Shown: positions 1-20,105, counted from the first letter of the stretch. The stretch: DNA of 64,000 bases from Callipepla californica brunnescens (GCA_023055505.1 JALIRH010000045.1:744001-808000); one strand, 5' to 3'. Program-made: numbers and translations. The notes: generated by a model not told the origin, from the sequence alone.

Positions 1-126
1 AAGCTGCAGGTGCAGATCCAAGCCTACCTGGACAACATCTTCGATGTGGGGGCCATGCTGGAGGACTCAGAGACCAAGACGGCTGGGCTGGAGCACATGG
101 AGGAGCTGGAGGAGCGTGTCAGCCAG
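1..126 (+). CDS. FMNL1: FMNL1 exon (left-truncated): end of regulatory region
   Basis: Reads in frame from base 1 ([17 protein letters not shown] onward) and ends at a GTGGGA donor in phase 0. The true start of this exon may lie left of the window. Confidence 0.93.
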
Positions 127-3100
127 GTGGGACGTGGGCGCGTGGGCCGGAGCTGCTGACGCAAACCCCACTTGGGGCGGGTGGCGGCCGCGGCTGAACG
201 ACACCGCCTCATCCCCCACAGCTGACGGAGAAGCTGCAGGATGCAGAGAACGACTCCATGGCCAAGATAGCGGAGCTGGAGAAGCAGCTGAGCCAGGCGC
301 GGCGGGAGCTGGAGGCACTGCGGGTGAGCACCCATGGGTGTCACGGTGCCGCCGTGCGCAGGGAGCCTTGTTTGGGGTGCGAGGGGGACACGGGTGACAC
401 GCTGGGCTTTGTCACCACCGCAGGAGCAGCTCAGCCCGCCGCGGCCACCCAGCCCTCCGGCCCCGCAGCCACAGGAGTGCTACTGGCTGGCGCTGGAGCG
501 GCGGCTGGCAGAGCTGGAGGAGAAGGGGTTAGTGCAGATCCTGCGTGGGCCCGATGGAGACGTCGCCATCGAAATTGTCCCCGTCGTCATAGAAACTACA
601 GCAGCCCCCGTGGTTACCGGAGAGGCCACCGCCACCAGCACAGGTACCGCGGGTGCAGGGAAACGGCAGCCGCCTGCCGTGTCCCCGGTGTCCCCTCCAT
701 GCCTGGGACAGGTGGCACAGAGGAGGGGCGGCAGTGTGTTTGGGCACAGCAAAGAAGACTGAGGTGGGGAGCATGGGGATGTGCCCAGGGACGTGGGGTC
801 ACTCGGTGGCAGTGGGATCTTGGCAGTGGCACTGTGTCCTGCTGTAGTGTCGACTCACCCTCTTCTCCTTTCCCTTTGCAGATACTTCGGCTCCACCTCC
901 ATCTCCTGCCCCAGCACCCGCCGCCCCACCCCCACCCCCACCACCGCCACCCCCACCACTGCCTGGGGCTGAGCCTGTGCCCTCTGTGCCCCCTGCCCCC
1001 CCACTGCCCACGGGCATCACACCCCCCCCAGCCCCTCCACTGCCAGGTGCCCAGGTACCCCCACCACCCCCACCCCTCCCTGGGGGCCTGGAGGGCCCCG
1101 TGCCACCCCCACCGCCACCCCCACCGCTTTGTGGGCAGCCCCACACTGGACCAGGTGCTCCCCCGGCTGCCAACGGTTCAGGTGAGTGGGGCCTGGGATG
1201 CACGGATGTTTCTGCAAACACTCTGAGGTGGGGTTTGGCCCCCCCCAGTGACACTGCCCTGCTCTCACCCTGCAGTGAAGGTGAAGAAGCCGATCCAGAC
1301 CAAGTTCCGCATGCCTGTCTTCAACTGGGTTGCACTGAAGCCGAGCCAGATTGATGGCACCGTCTTCACCGAGCTCAACGATGAGAAAGTGCTGCAGGTG
1401 AGGCCGTGTGGGCATGGGGGGTTGGGAGCAGGGGGCTCAGCATGGCTGGCGCCCAAGTCCTCGCTGCAGCTGCACTGTCGTTACCCCGCATTCGTCACCC
1501 GTGCACCCGCATTGCGGCCATGCTGGCTTTGAACCCATGTGGCACCCATCTGTGTCACTGCCTCACGGGGCTCAGGGGAGATGGAGGTCAGCGTGATGGA
1601 GGGGAGCAACATGGGATCTGCTGTCTTCTTCCTGTCGCCCCCTCCTTGCCTCCTCACTCCATCCTCTCATTCTGCCTATATCTCCTTCCTCATCTTCATC
1701 CTCTGCCTTCTTCCTGCTCCCTCACTTTGTTGCCTCACCCCCTCATTATTCCATCCTTGTCCTCTTGTCCCATCCCTGTCATGTCTCCATCCCCTCGCCT
1801 CCACCTCATCCCCTTCCTCAATCCTCTTCCCCCTCCCACTTACTCTGTGTCACAGTCCTGTGGCCCCCACCTTGTCTCGTGTCCCACCGCAGCCCCCAGC
1901 AACGCCCTCAGCCCTCTGTCCCCGCAGGAGCTGGACATGAGTGACTTTGAGGAGCAGTTCAAGACCAAAGCACAGGGCCCTGGCCTGGACATCAGTGCCC
2001 TCAAGGTGAAGGCCACACAGAAAGCCCCCAGCAAAGTCACGCTCATGGAGTCCAACAGGGCCAAGAACCTTGCCATCACGCTCCGCAAGGGCGGCCGCAG
2101 CATCCAGGACATCTGCACAGCCATTGAGACGTGAGTGTCCCCTCCTCAGTGGGACAAGGGGTGGCGTGGGGTGGGCTGCGCTTTGGGGTGGTGGGGGTGG
2201 CACCGCCCATTGCACTGCAGGTACGACCAGCAAGCGCTGAGCCTCGACTTTCTGGAGCTGCTGCTGCGCTTTCTGCCCACCGAGTACGAGCGGACGCTCA
2301 TCGGGAAGTTCGAGCGGGAGCAGCAGTCCCCAGAGGAGCTCTCGGAGGAGGACCAGTTCATGGTGCGCTTCAGCAAGATCCCGCGCCTGGCCGAGCGCAT
2401 GAACGTCATGATCTTCCTGGGCAACTTCAACGACACGGCCCAGCTGCTCATGCCGGTGCGTGGGGCTGTGGGCGGTGCTGGGGGGGCTGCGAGGAGGCAC
2501 CATCCTGCAACGAGACTCACACACTTCCCCTCCACCCACAGCAACTCAATGCCATCATCGCCGCCTCCATGTCCCTCAAGTCCTCCAGCAAGCTGCGCAA
2601 CATCCTCGAGGTGAGGGGTGCGAGGGGGTGGCCCCAATGGAGGACACTGGGGACATGGGGGGCCGTGCCGACCTGCCTGGGGTGTCTCTTCAGATTGTCC
2701 TGGCCTTTGGGAACTACATGAACAGCAGCAAGCGTGGGGCAGCCTACGGCTTCCGGCTGCAGAGCCTCGATGCGGTACGTTGGGTGTAGGTCCTGCACAC
2801 ATAGGCAGTGTCACTGCATGGGGACACCCCATGGGAGTGGAGGGGTGCAGTGACCAGCTGTGGGTGGGGGGACGTGGGAAGAAGCTGTGAGGTGATGTGG
2901 GGAGCAGCGGTAGGGATAAAGGGCCAGGGGAGCAGCTATAGGGATGGAGAGGCATGGAGCTTGCTGTGGGGACAGAGGGATCCATTGGAGCTGGAATGGA
3001 GATGGATGGAAGAGGGGACCAGTTGTGGGGTTGGAGGGATGTGAGAACTAACCATGGGGTTTGGAGGGATGTAGAGATCAGCCAAAGGGATAGAGGGGCA

Positions 3101-5279
3101 CAGGGAGCAGGTGTGGAGATGGAGGGGTGTGTGAGCACAGAGAGACGTGGGAACCAGCTATGGGGAAGGAGGGCTGCCCCAAGCAGGGGGCAGTGGGATG
3201 TGGTGTGGGGCTGACACTGCTCTCTCCCAGCTGCTGGAGATGAAGTCAACAGACCGTAAGCAGACACTGCTGCATTACCTGGTGCGGGTGATCACGGAGA
3301 AGTACCCTGAGCTGACCGGCTTCCACACCGAGCTGCACTTCCTTGACAAGGCGGGCACAGGTGGGCTGGGGACCATGGTGGGGGCAGCCCCCACCCGGGG
3401 ACCATCCGAGCCTGCCCTGAGCCTGGTGCTGGTTGCTGATTGTCCTCCCCGCAGTCTCCCTGGACGGCGTGTTGCAGGACGTGCGGAGCCTGCAGCAGGG
3501 CATGGAGCTCACCCGCAAGGAGTTCATGCGGCAGGATGACAGCCTCGTGCTCAAGGAGTTCCTCAAGACAAACACGGAGCTGATGGAGAAGCTGCAGGCT
3601 GACAGCAAAACTGCCAAGGTGGGTGCTGGGGCCCCAGTCCTGTGCAGGGATGCTCCAGGGCGCTATCTGCTCACACCTGTGCCCCACGGGAGATGCTGTG
3701 GCAGGGCTGCTGCCAGCCCCCAGCCCCCACATCTCTCTCTCTGCACACAGGAGGCCTATGAGTCAGCCGTGGAATACTTTGGGGAGAACCCCAAGACCAG
3801 TCCCCCCACTACTTTCTTCCCCATGTTCATGCGCTTCATCAGAGCCTACAAGGTAGGAGGGGATGGGGGTGGCCTGTTCCTGGGGGTTGGGAAGGGATGA
3901 AGCCACGAGTGAGGCCGGGGGCTCCACAGACACGCCAATCCCAGCACCTGGAGCCACACTCCAGGGCAGCTGCACATCCGAGCTCCCTGGGCTGGGCTGC
4001 TGGGGACCACCAGGGAAAGGAAGAAGGGGTCTGCACTCCCCCAGCCCCACAGCAGCCCCCGGCTCGACGCACCCTCCCTGTGCCTCTTCCCAGAAAGCAG
4101 AGCAGGACATCGAGCTGTGGAAGAAGCAAGAGGCTGCAGCCAAGGAGGCAGAGTCCGGCTCCCCCTGCAGCGAGGAGCAGCTCGACCTGAAGGTAGCCGG
4201 TGCTGGGACGGGCCCCACATTACTGCTTCAGCAAACCCCACGCTGGGAGCAGCCCGATCTCTGAGCCCTCCCGGGGCGGCCTCACTGCACCCAGAGCACT
4301 GTGCTGCTGGGAGAGGGCAGGAGGCTTCATCCAGCTGTGCTGGGGGGAGATGGGCAGCGCGGGGATGCGCTGCTCACTCTGCTGTCCCCTCTGCAGTCGC
4401 CCTTCCAGAAAGCCAAGCGGCAGCAGATGGACATGATCGCTGAGCTGAAGAAGAAGCAGATGGTGAAGGAGCCGCTCATTTATGAAGGCAAAGACGGGGC
4501 CATTGAGGACATAATTTCAGGTGAGTGGGACGGTGTCCACGCTGCAGCCGTGCCTGGGGCTCAGGCCGTGCCAGCACACGGCCTCTGGGGGCAGGACGGG
4601 TGGGAGCCGTGGCTCATCACGCACTGCTGTCCTGGGCCGTGCCCCCAGCTCTGCCGTCTCAGTGGCACAGCAGGGGCAGCCTCGGGGACGTGGGGGCATC
4701 AGCGAGGAGTGCAGGGCCCCCGAGCTCTGTGGGGAGCCCAGACCCACCTGCAGCACCTTCCTGTCGCACGCAGCAGGGCTGCCCTGTCTCACAGCTCTTC
4801 CTCCTCTTCTGCTCCTTCTTCCTTCCCTCCTCCCTCTTCTTCGCTGTCTCTGGATTGCTGTGCTCAGCTCTGAAAACTGTCCCTTTCACGGCCCGGACGG
4901 GCAAGCGCTCGTCCCGGCTCTTCTGCGATGTGAGCTTCCACGAGGAGAGTCCCCTGTAGCGGCCGCCCGTAGGTAACGGGGCGGGGGGCGAGGGCACGGC
5001 GGATCGGCAGCGCCGGGCAGGGGCAGGGCCGGCAGCGGGGCACGGACAACGCCTTTCCCGGCCGCTCTCCTCCTCCCGGCTGCTTCCGAGCAGCGCGGCA
5101 CCCAGGGGGCTGCGGGGGCAGGCGGGACCCGGCAGGCTGCGGCTCACTGCCTCTCGGCTCTTCCTCCCGCTGCAGATCTGCGGAACAACCCGTACCGGCG
5201 CGCAGACAAAGGCCGCGGCAGCGCCAAGAAGCGGACGGCGGGGCAGAGCCTGCAGGCGACGGCGGACATCGCGCTGTGA
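1..5279 (+). CDS. FMNL1: Formin-like protein 1, 3' part of the gene (5' end off window)
   Basis: FMNL1 is a diaphanous-related formin that nucleates and elongates unbranched actin filaments at the cortex, mainly in blood cells. Exons seen: 1-126, 222-323, 424-643, 882-1181, 1276-1397, 1928-2130, 2221-2455, 2542-2610, 2694-2774, 3231-3360, 3455-3618, 3751-3852, 4094-4192, 4397-4520 and 5176-5279. An alternative last exon lies at 4868-4972. Joined, they give 726 residues, compared with roughly 1,100 for the whole human protein. In order they encode the end of the regulatory half ([12 protein letters not shown]), a coiled coil ([13 protein letters not shown]), the proline-rich FH1, the FH2 core ([32 protein letters not shown]) and the DAD ([10 protein letters not shown]). 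Codon phase is kept across every junction. The paralogues FMNL2 and FMNL3 are close in sequence; FMNL1 is chosen because MAP3K14 follows tail to tail, as in human. Confidence 0.95.
222..323 (+). CDS. FMNL1: FMNL1 exon: coiled coil
   Basis: Thirty-four codons between a CACAG acceptor and a GTGAGC donor. The translation ([20 protein letters not shown]) is heptad-rich and typical of the linker coiled coil before FH1. Confidence 0.95.
424..643 (+). CDS. FMNL1: FMNL1 exon: pre-FH1 linker
   Basis: Starts with a proline-rich segment, continues through [20 protein letters not shown] and an acidic/threonine-rich stretch, and ends in phase 1 at a GTACCG donor. Confidence 0.92.
882..1181 (+). CDS. FMNL1: FMNL1 exon: FH1 proline-rich domain
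   Basis: One hundred codons dominated by proline runs of up to about eleven, separated by LPG and PLPGAQV spacers. FH1 domains bind profilin-actin and feed monomers to FH2. The exon enters and leaves in phase 1 (GTGAGT donor). The C-rich repeat structure makes its length prone to polymorphism. Confidence 0.94.
1276..1397 (+). CDS. FMNL1: FMNL1 exon: start of FH2
   Basis: Encodes [11 protein letters not shown] then [19 protein letters not shown], the lasso/knob start of FH2 that contacts actin. Ends ELNDEKVLQ at a GTGAGG donor. Confidence 0.96.
1398..1927 (+). other. FMNL1: FMNL1 intron with long pyrimidine tract
   Basis: The largest FMNL1 intron in the window (530 bp). From about 1,625 to 1,850 the sense strand is almost pure C/T, with short TCCTC/ATCC motifs. 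No exon-like open frame with conserved sequence is seen. The other FMNL1 introns are about 80-460 bp and hold nothing recognisable. Confidence 0.7.
1928..2130 (+). CDS. FMNL1: FMNL1 exon: FH2
   Basis: Encodes [17 protein letters not shown] through [18 protein letters not shown] to TAIE, with the next codon split in phase 2 at GTGAGT. Confidence 0.96.
2221..2455 (+). CDS. FMNL1: FMNL1 exon: FH2
   Basis: Encodes [20 protein letters not shown] to [14 protein letters not shown]. The acceptor TGCAG sits directly at 2220 and the donor is GTGCGT. Confidence 0.96.
2542..2610 (+). CDS. FMNL1: FMNL1 exon: FH2
   Basis: Twenty-three codons, [20 protein letters not shown] then ILE, phase 0 at both ends. 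Confidence 0.95.
2694..2774 (+). CDS. FMNL1: FMNL1 exon: FH2 signature
   Basis: Encodes [20 protein letters not shown] then RLQSLDA. The GNYMN...RGAAYGF block is the most conserved FH2 signature. Confidence 0.97.
3231..3360 (+). CDS. FMNL1: FMNL1 exon: FH2
   Basis: Encodes [20 protein letters not shown] to [12 protein letters not shown], ending in phase 1 at GTGGGC. The [11 protein letters not shown] block is FH2-typical. Confidence 0.96.
3455..3618 (+). CDS. FMNL1: FMNL1 exon: FH2
   Basis: Encodes [20 protein letters not shown] to [10 protein letters not shown], helical, phase 1 to 0. Confidence 0.95.
3751..3852 (+). CDS. FMNL1: FMNL1 exon: FH2
   Basis: Thirty-four codons, [20 protein letters not shown] to FMRFIRAYK, the last globular part of FH2. 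Confidence 0.95.
4094..4192 (+). CDS. FMNL1: FMNL1 exon: end of FH2
   Basis: Encodes [20 protein letters not shown] to EEQLDLK, a charged helix closing FH2. Confidence 0.95.
4397..4520 (+). CDS. FMNL1: FMNL1 exon: basic tail and DAD core
   Basis: Encodes [20 protein letters not shown], a basic helix, then [12 protein letters not shown], the core of the autoinhibitory DAD. It ends in phase 1 at GTGAGT, so either alternative last exon can follow in frame. Confidence 0.95.
4868..4972 (+). CDS. FMNL1: FMNL1 alternative C-terminal exon (A type)
   Basis: After a pyrimidine-rich tract and the acceptor TGCTCAG, the phase-1 join reads [20 protein letters not shown] and then [10 protein letters not shown], with TAG at 4957-4959 (30 residues). 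A GTAACG donor follows at 4973, so this looks like a cassette exon carrying its own stop. The sequence resembles the VPFTARTAKR-type C-terminus of the FMNL2 A isoform. Both endings supply the leucine that completes the DAD core, but the basic segment that follows differs. Confidence 0.82.
5176..5279 (+). CDS. FMNL1: FMNL1 terminal coding exon (B type)
   Basis: The phase-1 join reads [20 protein letters not shown] and then [14 protein letters not shown], with TGA at 5277-5279. The DLRNxPYRRAD start is the standard formin-like C-terminus, and the basic cluster completes the DAD. Confidence 0.94.
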
Positions 5280-6000
5280 GCGGGACCGGGGCCCGGGGCC
5301 CGGGGCGGGGGGCGGTGCCCACCCGCAGCTCCAGCCGCCCGCCCCCCGCCCCCCGGGGTCGGCCCCAGCGCTTGCTTAGCGACGCTGCCGAGCTCCTCTC
5401 CCGGCGGGCAGGGTGGGAGCACCGGGAGCCCCCGCGGGGACGGCCCTACCCCTGCCCAGAGCCGCGCTCCTGGCCTCGGGGGCGGCCCCGCGCACCGCTG
5501 CGGCCCTTCGGCTGCGGGTGCCTTGGCCTCGTCCCGCCGGAGGGGAGCGGGGCGGGCAGCTGCGGCCCCTGCCGTCCCCTGGAGCCCTTTGACACCGCGT
5601 CGTCCTCCGCCGCAGAGCGGGGCGGGCGCGTCCCCTCGGGCGCGGAGCTGCTGCGAACAGCCCTCCCTGGGCACGAGCCCCGGGAGCCGGCACGGCTGCC
5701 GTTCTGCATTCACTTTCGACGTCTTCCTTAACGCCTCCGCGCTGAGGGAGCGGGGCCCGGCGCTCCGCGGCTTCTCGCCGGGTGGGCACCGGCCCACGGC
5801 CCCGCTCACCCCACGCGCCGCCCCCTTCGCTGTAACTACGCCGCTCCGAGGGAGGGATGGGAAACGAATGTGTAACTTATGAATGCCTCCGAGCCGGGAA
5901 TGTAGAACATTAACTGCTGATTTGTATACATTGTTATTTTTATACGCCGAGGCGCTGTCGGAGCAGAACTGGCAATAAACCGAGCCCGAGGGCAGAGCCG
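5280..6000 (+). other. FMNL1: FMNL1 3' UTR
   Basis: About 720 bases from the stop to just past the poly(A) signal. Very GC-rich up to about 5,850, then AT-rich (TGTATACATTGTTATTTTTA) before the AATAAA. Open frames on both strands here are by-products of base composition. Confidence 0.8.
5974..5979 (+). terminator. FMNL1: FMNL1 polyadenylation signal AATAAA
   Basis: Canonical AATAAA about 700 bases after the FMNL1 stop, following the only AT-rich stretch of the UTR. Cleavage is expected near 5,990-6,000. Confidence 0.8.
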
Positions 6001-6099
6001 TGCCCCGCTCCGCTCCGCCGGCGGCCGCAGCGCCCTCGCGTCGCTCTCTGGGACAGCACAGCCATGAGAACGAACAGTCTGGTTTTGTTTTTTCTCCTT

Positions 6100-7979
6100 T
6101 CATCCCCGGCTTTTTATTTCCTTTCTCCCGGTGAAACTTTGGTTTCCAGAAATGGCAGCTGTGTGAAGTGGCACTCGTGCGGTCGAAGCGGCGCTGCCCT
6201 CGGCCCTGCGCTGCTCCGGGGCTCCTGAAGGAAGGATCTCTGCCACAAAAAACCTTCCCCGAGTGTCAGCACCGCAGCTCTCCTGGAAGCGCCGTTTTTC
6301 CACCTGTCCCAGCAAAAGCAAAAGCAGCCACGGCAGCAGGAGAGCAGAGAGGGGAGCTCAGGATGGCAGCGCGGATCAGCCCCCGCTTCAGCACAGTACG
6401 AAAACAGCACTGCTTCACACCAGGGACCACTGCACAACAGCACAGCTGTGGGAGGAAAGGAGCAGATGGAGGTGGGGATAATGCTGTGGGGGACAGGAGG
6501 ACACCCACGTCCCCCTACATCCCCCCCTGCACCCACAGCCCCCAGAGCAGCGTTAATGCTGTTGGTGAAGTGTAAAGCTGCTGGGAAATGACACACAACG
6601 TTTTAGTGGGATACGACCTCGTGGCTGCGGCTGAGGACAGCTGGGAGCCCATTTCAGACAGATTAAGTGCTTCAGAACAAAAAAGTGCTATAAGAAATTA
6701 CACCCACAGTGGGTACAGGTTTACGTTTTCTCGCAGTGTTCCACTTTCCCACTGCACCTCCGCTGCAGGGCCATCGTAAGGACACCACTGCCATCCTCGG
6801 TGGGAGAGCAACGGCAGCATTTATAGGGTGCTGCTCCTCAACGCAGAGGTGCAGAGCTGGACTTTTTTGAGCTGCTTAAAGTGAATTTCCTTTCAATGTC
6901 CCTGCCATTGCCTCCCATACAGCATAGAGCGGGCAGAGCCCACCTGTAACCAAGGGCAGAGCAACACCTGCCCGCCCCAGTTTGGCACATGCAGTTTCAG
7001 TATACTACAAAAACAAAAACACCCAAACCATAAACCAGTAAAACACATTCACCAAAAGTTAAGGCACAAAGCACCCAGCTGCCAGCCCCGACCGCGCTCT
7101 GAGCGGATGTGGAGGGGCAGAGCTGCCCCTGGAGAGGGGCACAGCCAGGGCCGGACCCACAGAGTATGTGGGATTCAGAGGTGGAATCTGGCAGCAGAAC
7201 ACAGCGTGCCTGAGCTGAGACCCTCCGTCCCATCCCCTCCAGGGGAGCTGCGGGGACAGAGCGGCTGCGGGGAAGGGGGTGGGGCCGCAGGACGGGCTCT
7301 GCCCGCCGTGCTCCTCCACCGGGCACAGGGGCAGCAGCAGAGGGGGAAGCACCAGCTCCTGCAGCAGGAGGAGATACGAAGATGAGAGCTGCAAATAAAT
7401 CTCTTTCTGGAAACAAAGCTCTTTTGTGATTCAGGAAGGAAACATCCGCGTGGAAGGTGAAACTCAGAACCCAGCGCTGTGTCTTGCCCATGCGAAAGGC
7501 TCGAGGCAGAGATGGTGCCACCCAAACCTACGGCCACGTTCCAGCCTTCCTCCAGCTCGGAGGACGTCAGCCTGCTCCCCTGAGCACTGACAACACACTG
7601 AAGACGCTCAGCCTCCTTCCAGCCAGCCCAGGAACCACCAGCTTTCCCTGGCTGAGCAATGGGAGCTCTCATCCAGGCTCCACGCTCTCCTGAAAAGCAC
7701 AATCGCGTTCCTCTGAAGAGCAGGAATTTCCACCTCCCATTCTCAAGCTCAATCTAACACACCCAAAACAAGCACTTCCCCGTGTTCTGGGGAACATCTG
7801 CGCTTCAGGACACGTCCTGGAACGGGGCCGGAACAGCAGTGAGGCGAAAGCACCGCGCCCTGAGCCGCTATCCTACTTCAGCACCAGACTCCAGCGCGTG
7901 GTGCTCCGTGGCAGGGGTGGTCGGAAGCTTTTGCAATTCCACATTTCAGCAAGGTAAAACCTCCCGGACAGGAGCGGCC
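6100..7979 (-). other. MAP3K14: MAP3K14 3' UTR
   Basis: About 1.88 kb from the stop to a minus-strand AATAAA at 6118-6113, comparable with the long 3' UTR of mammalian MAP3K14. No other minus-strand AATAAA was noticed between the stop and this one. No repeats or conserved open frame seen. Confidence 0.72.
6113..6118 (-). terminator. MAP3K14: MAP3K14 polyadenylation signal AATAAA
   Basis: Plus-strand TTTATT, read AATAAA on the minus strand. It lies about 135 bp from the FMNL1 signal on the opposite strand, so the two transcription units end nearly back to back. Confidence 0.7.
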
Positions 7980-17061
<9,082 letters not shown>

Positions 17062-19325
17062 TTCACAGCTTCACAGTCCCTGAGGAGGAACAGGGGAAAA
17101 AAAGCACAGCATGTCATAACTCTTCCCAGGCAAAGCAGCTTCCTGCTCAGGAGAACCCAGAGCCCACACACAGCATCCACTAACATGAATCTAAACCAAA
17201 CCGAGGTCCAACACAGCGCTGAGCACAAGAGCAAAGACAAACCCACGCCTGCCAGCTCCCACGGGACAGCACCCCACGCACTGCGGCCATCCCTGGCCCT
17301 TCTCTACAGAATCACACCAAATCTCAGTGCTGTAAAACAATCCCTCTGAGCAGCACAAAGACAGCAGCTGGATGAGTAACCCAGGCCTGCAGCGAGCACA
17401 CCAACAAGCTCACAGCTATTTTTACACTGCTCTCTCCTGGTGTGCGTCACTCTGTCCTTCCTCACCCTCCCCTCACCTTTGGGGGCTGCAGAGCAAAGCC
17501 CTGCCCACCTCCAAGAGCACGCAGTTCCACAAAGCGCTCCTCAGTTAAAAGGTAACAGAGAGGGGGGGGAGATGTGGACCTGCAAACCTCCACAATGAAA
17601 GGAGCAGCACGGGAACATCACCGGGACTGGAACCAGCACTGCACCGGGCAGCTAACGAAGCACGGGGCAGGCGCTGCCATGCAGCCCCTGAGCCCACACT
17701 GCCAGCAGCTCACGGGGTCTGCAGGGTGCTGTGGGCACCGGAGCTGCATGCACAGCACCGCCCAACTGCTGCCACCCAACTGCCGAGGCTTCAACAGAAC
17801 CAGAATCCCGCCCGACGCGATGGGCAGGCAGCTCGGCGCACTTGCTGGGAGTTGTGATGAAAAGAAACTGATGCAGAACTTCTAAATAATGACTGCAGCA
17901 GAACTCCTCCTGAGATGAGCGGCTCGGGACGGAACAGGCAGCACTCGGCCCTGGCTCAGCTGCAGCTCTGCCCTGCGGTGCTCCAATGCGAGCACCAGGA
18001 GCTGCAACCCCGAGGAGCGCGGGCTGAGCGGGCCCGGCTTCGCCCCTCTCAGCACCTCCTCCTGCTCCTCCACACTGCTGAGACTCAGCTCTTCATTTCA
18101 GTACCCTGACTTCCTTCCTTCCTTCCGTAGATGCGTGCACGGGTTTGCTGTTTGCAAGGAGAAAAGGAGAAGTCAGGTAACGAGGCACTGAGCGAATGTG
18201 AGCGCTGCAGCTCCGCTCCACGCCGCGCCCTCGCACACAGCAGGAAGAGCTCTCCAGGCAGGCTGCAGCTCTCAGCCCGCTCACCAACGGCAGTTCTCAC
18301 TGCTGTAAAATAGAAAGTGCACTCATACAGAACGAAAGCCGACGCGGTATCAGTTGTGCTGCGGCAGCAGCGGCCCAGAGCCGACGCTTCCTCCAAGAGA
18401 GCGAGTTCCGTGCGGGGCCAGGGCCACGTTCCTGCTCCTTCCACCTCCTGCCCCCCAGCAGCGCCGTGCTGCCCCTTCCCACCTCAGCAGCACCTCGCAA
18501 AGCACGCAGGTCTCCCCTCCTGGTCCGGGTGTGCGCGCCGCAGCCGTTTCACATCGACATCTTGTTCATAAAAGAATCACCACGCCGTCTCCGCGATCCT
18601 TCCCACTTCCTTCTCGAGAAGAGCACAAGGAGCGGTGCACTCACGGCTGCCACGGGGCTCCCAGCAGCATCACCCAGCGCGGCAGTGCCAGGCGGCCGCG
18701 TTCAGCTGCAGCCAAAACTCAGGCGGCTCCGTTTCCGGCAGTGCCGGCACGCGTTCCTGCAGCACAGGCCTGGGGCTGCAGCGGGGACAAGCTCCGCACC
18801 ATCAGCGAGGGAGAAGTTTCGATTTGCCTCAGAAGGGACTGAAAAAAGAAAACTGCAGCACTCCACACACCCCGTCACCTTAAATCACTCCTAGCGCACG
18901 CTACGTCGGTGACACAAGCAGGGCTTCCTGGGGGAACCGGAGAGCCCCGAGGGAGGAGCAGCAGTGTGATGCCGCTCTCCGGGTGTGCGGAGCTCCTGGT
19001 GCTGTCAGTGGGGTACGATACAAACACCTCCAGCTCAGGCAGCTCTGTGACAAGCACCAGAACTGCTCCTTCTGCCAACCCCAGGCTGGTGAGCCCCTGT
19101 TTGCTTCGGGCAGCCATGTCAGAGCCCACTGACACCGCTCTGCCTTTGGGCACGGCTGCTCCCGAATGGCAGCGGAGCTCCCGAACACACAACCTGCAGC
19201 ACCGAGAGCACCAGAACGGCTCCGTGCTGCTGCCCGGGCCCAGCGCTCGCGTTGGGTTTCCAATCCACGTTTATAGAAATGTAAACACCGAACTCTGTTG
19301 AACTCAGCGTGGATGGAAGCTCGCC

Positions 19326-19400
19326 ATAGAATCACAGCGTTGTAAGGGCTGGAAGGGACCTCCGCACGGCACAGTGCCCCACACATCTTCCGTGCCCCCA
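19326..19400 (-). mobile_element. Probable CR1 LINE fragment
   Basis: CATAGAATCACAGCGTTGTA and GGCTGGAAGGGACCTC match the reverse complement of a CR1 3' end. The rest has decayed beyond recognition. Confidence 0.55.
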
Positions 19401-19689
19401 GAGGAGGACCCCGCACCACCTGCCCGCATCTCTGCGTAACCCCACGCACCCTCAGTCCCGGGGAACCAAACAGAAACGGGCACACGAGCACAGCCGCTCC
19501 TCATCGCCCGTCCCGAGCAGAACCGCACCGGGCGGACTTCCACCCGCACTCCACACTCCACTCATCAGCCCCCAGCACCGCAACGCGGGGAGGAACGGCC
19601 CCAGGTGCCCTCATGTGGGGCTGCACTGGAGTGCCCCACACTGCAGAGGGAAAGCGGGGCTCCCAACGCACAGCCCGAGCCCAGAGCTC

Positions 19690-20105
19690 AGCACAGCACA
19701 GCCCAGTGCCTGGAGCTCAGCTCAGCCCAATTCAGCGCCCGGAGCTCAGCCCAGCCCAACTCAGTGCCCGGAGCTCAGCCCAGCCCAACTCAGTGCCCGG
19801 AGCTCAGCCCAGCCCAACTCAGTGCCCGGAGCTCAGCCCAGCCCAACTCAGTGCCCGGAGCTCAGCTCAGCCCAATTCAGCGCCCGGAGCTCAGCTCAGC
19901 CCAATTCAGCGCCCGGAGCTCAGCTCAGCCCAATTCAATGCCCGGAGCTCAGCCCAGCCCAATTCAATGCCCGGAGCTCAGCTCAGCCCAATTCAGAGCC
20001 CGGAGCTCAGCACAACCCAGCCCAGCTCAGTGCCCGGAGCTCAGCACAGCCCAGCCCAGCTCAGTGCCCGGAGCTCAGCTCAGCTCAGCCCATCTCAGCG
20101 CCCCG
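19690..20105. repeat. 29-bp minisatellite
   Basis: About 13-14 units built on GGAGCTCAGCCCAGCCCAAC plus TCAGTGCCC. Unit starts step by 29 (19741, 19770, 19799, 19828, 19857). Units differ by a few bases. Every plus-strand frame is open through it, which creates long but spurious reading frames. Confidence 0.93.

Noticed and set aside
614..1415. Gly- and Trp/Gly-rich minus-strand frames opposite the FH1 exon
   Set aside because: Mirror of the proline-codon repeats of FH1. The plus-strand reading joins in phase with conserved exons on both sides.
5144..6103. 319-codon minus-strand frame over the FMNL1 3' end
   Set aside because: Antisense to the FMNL1 last exon and UTR, GC-driven, with no recognisable domain.
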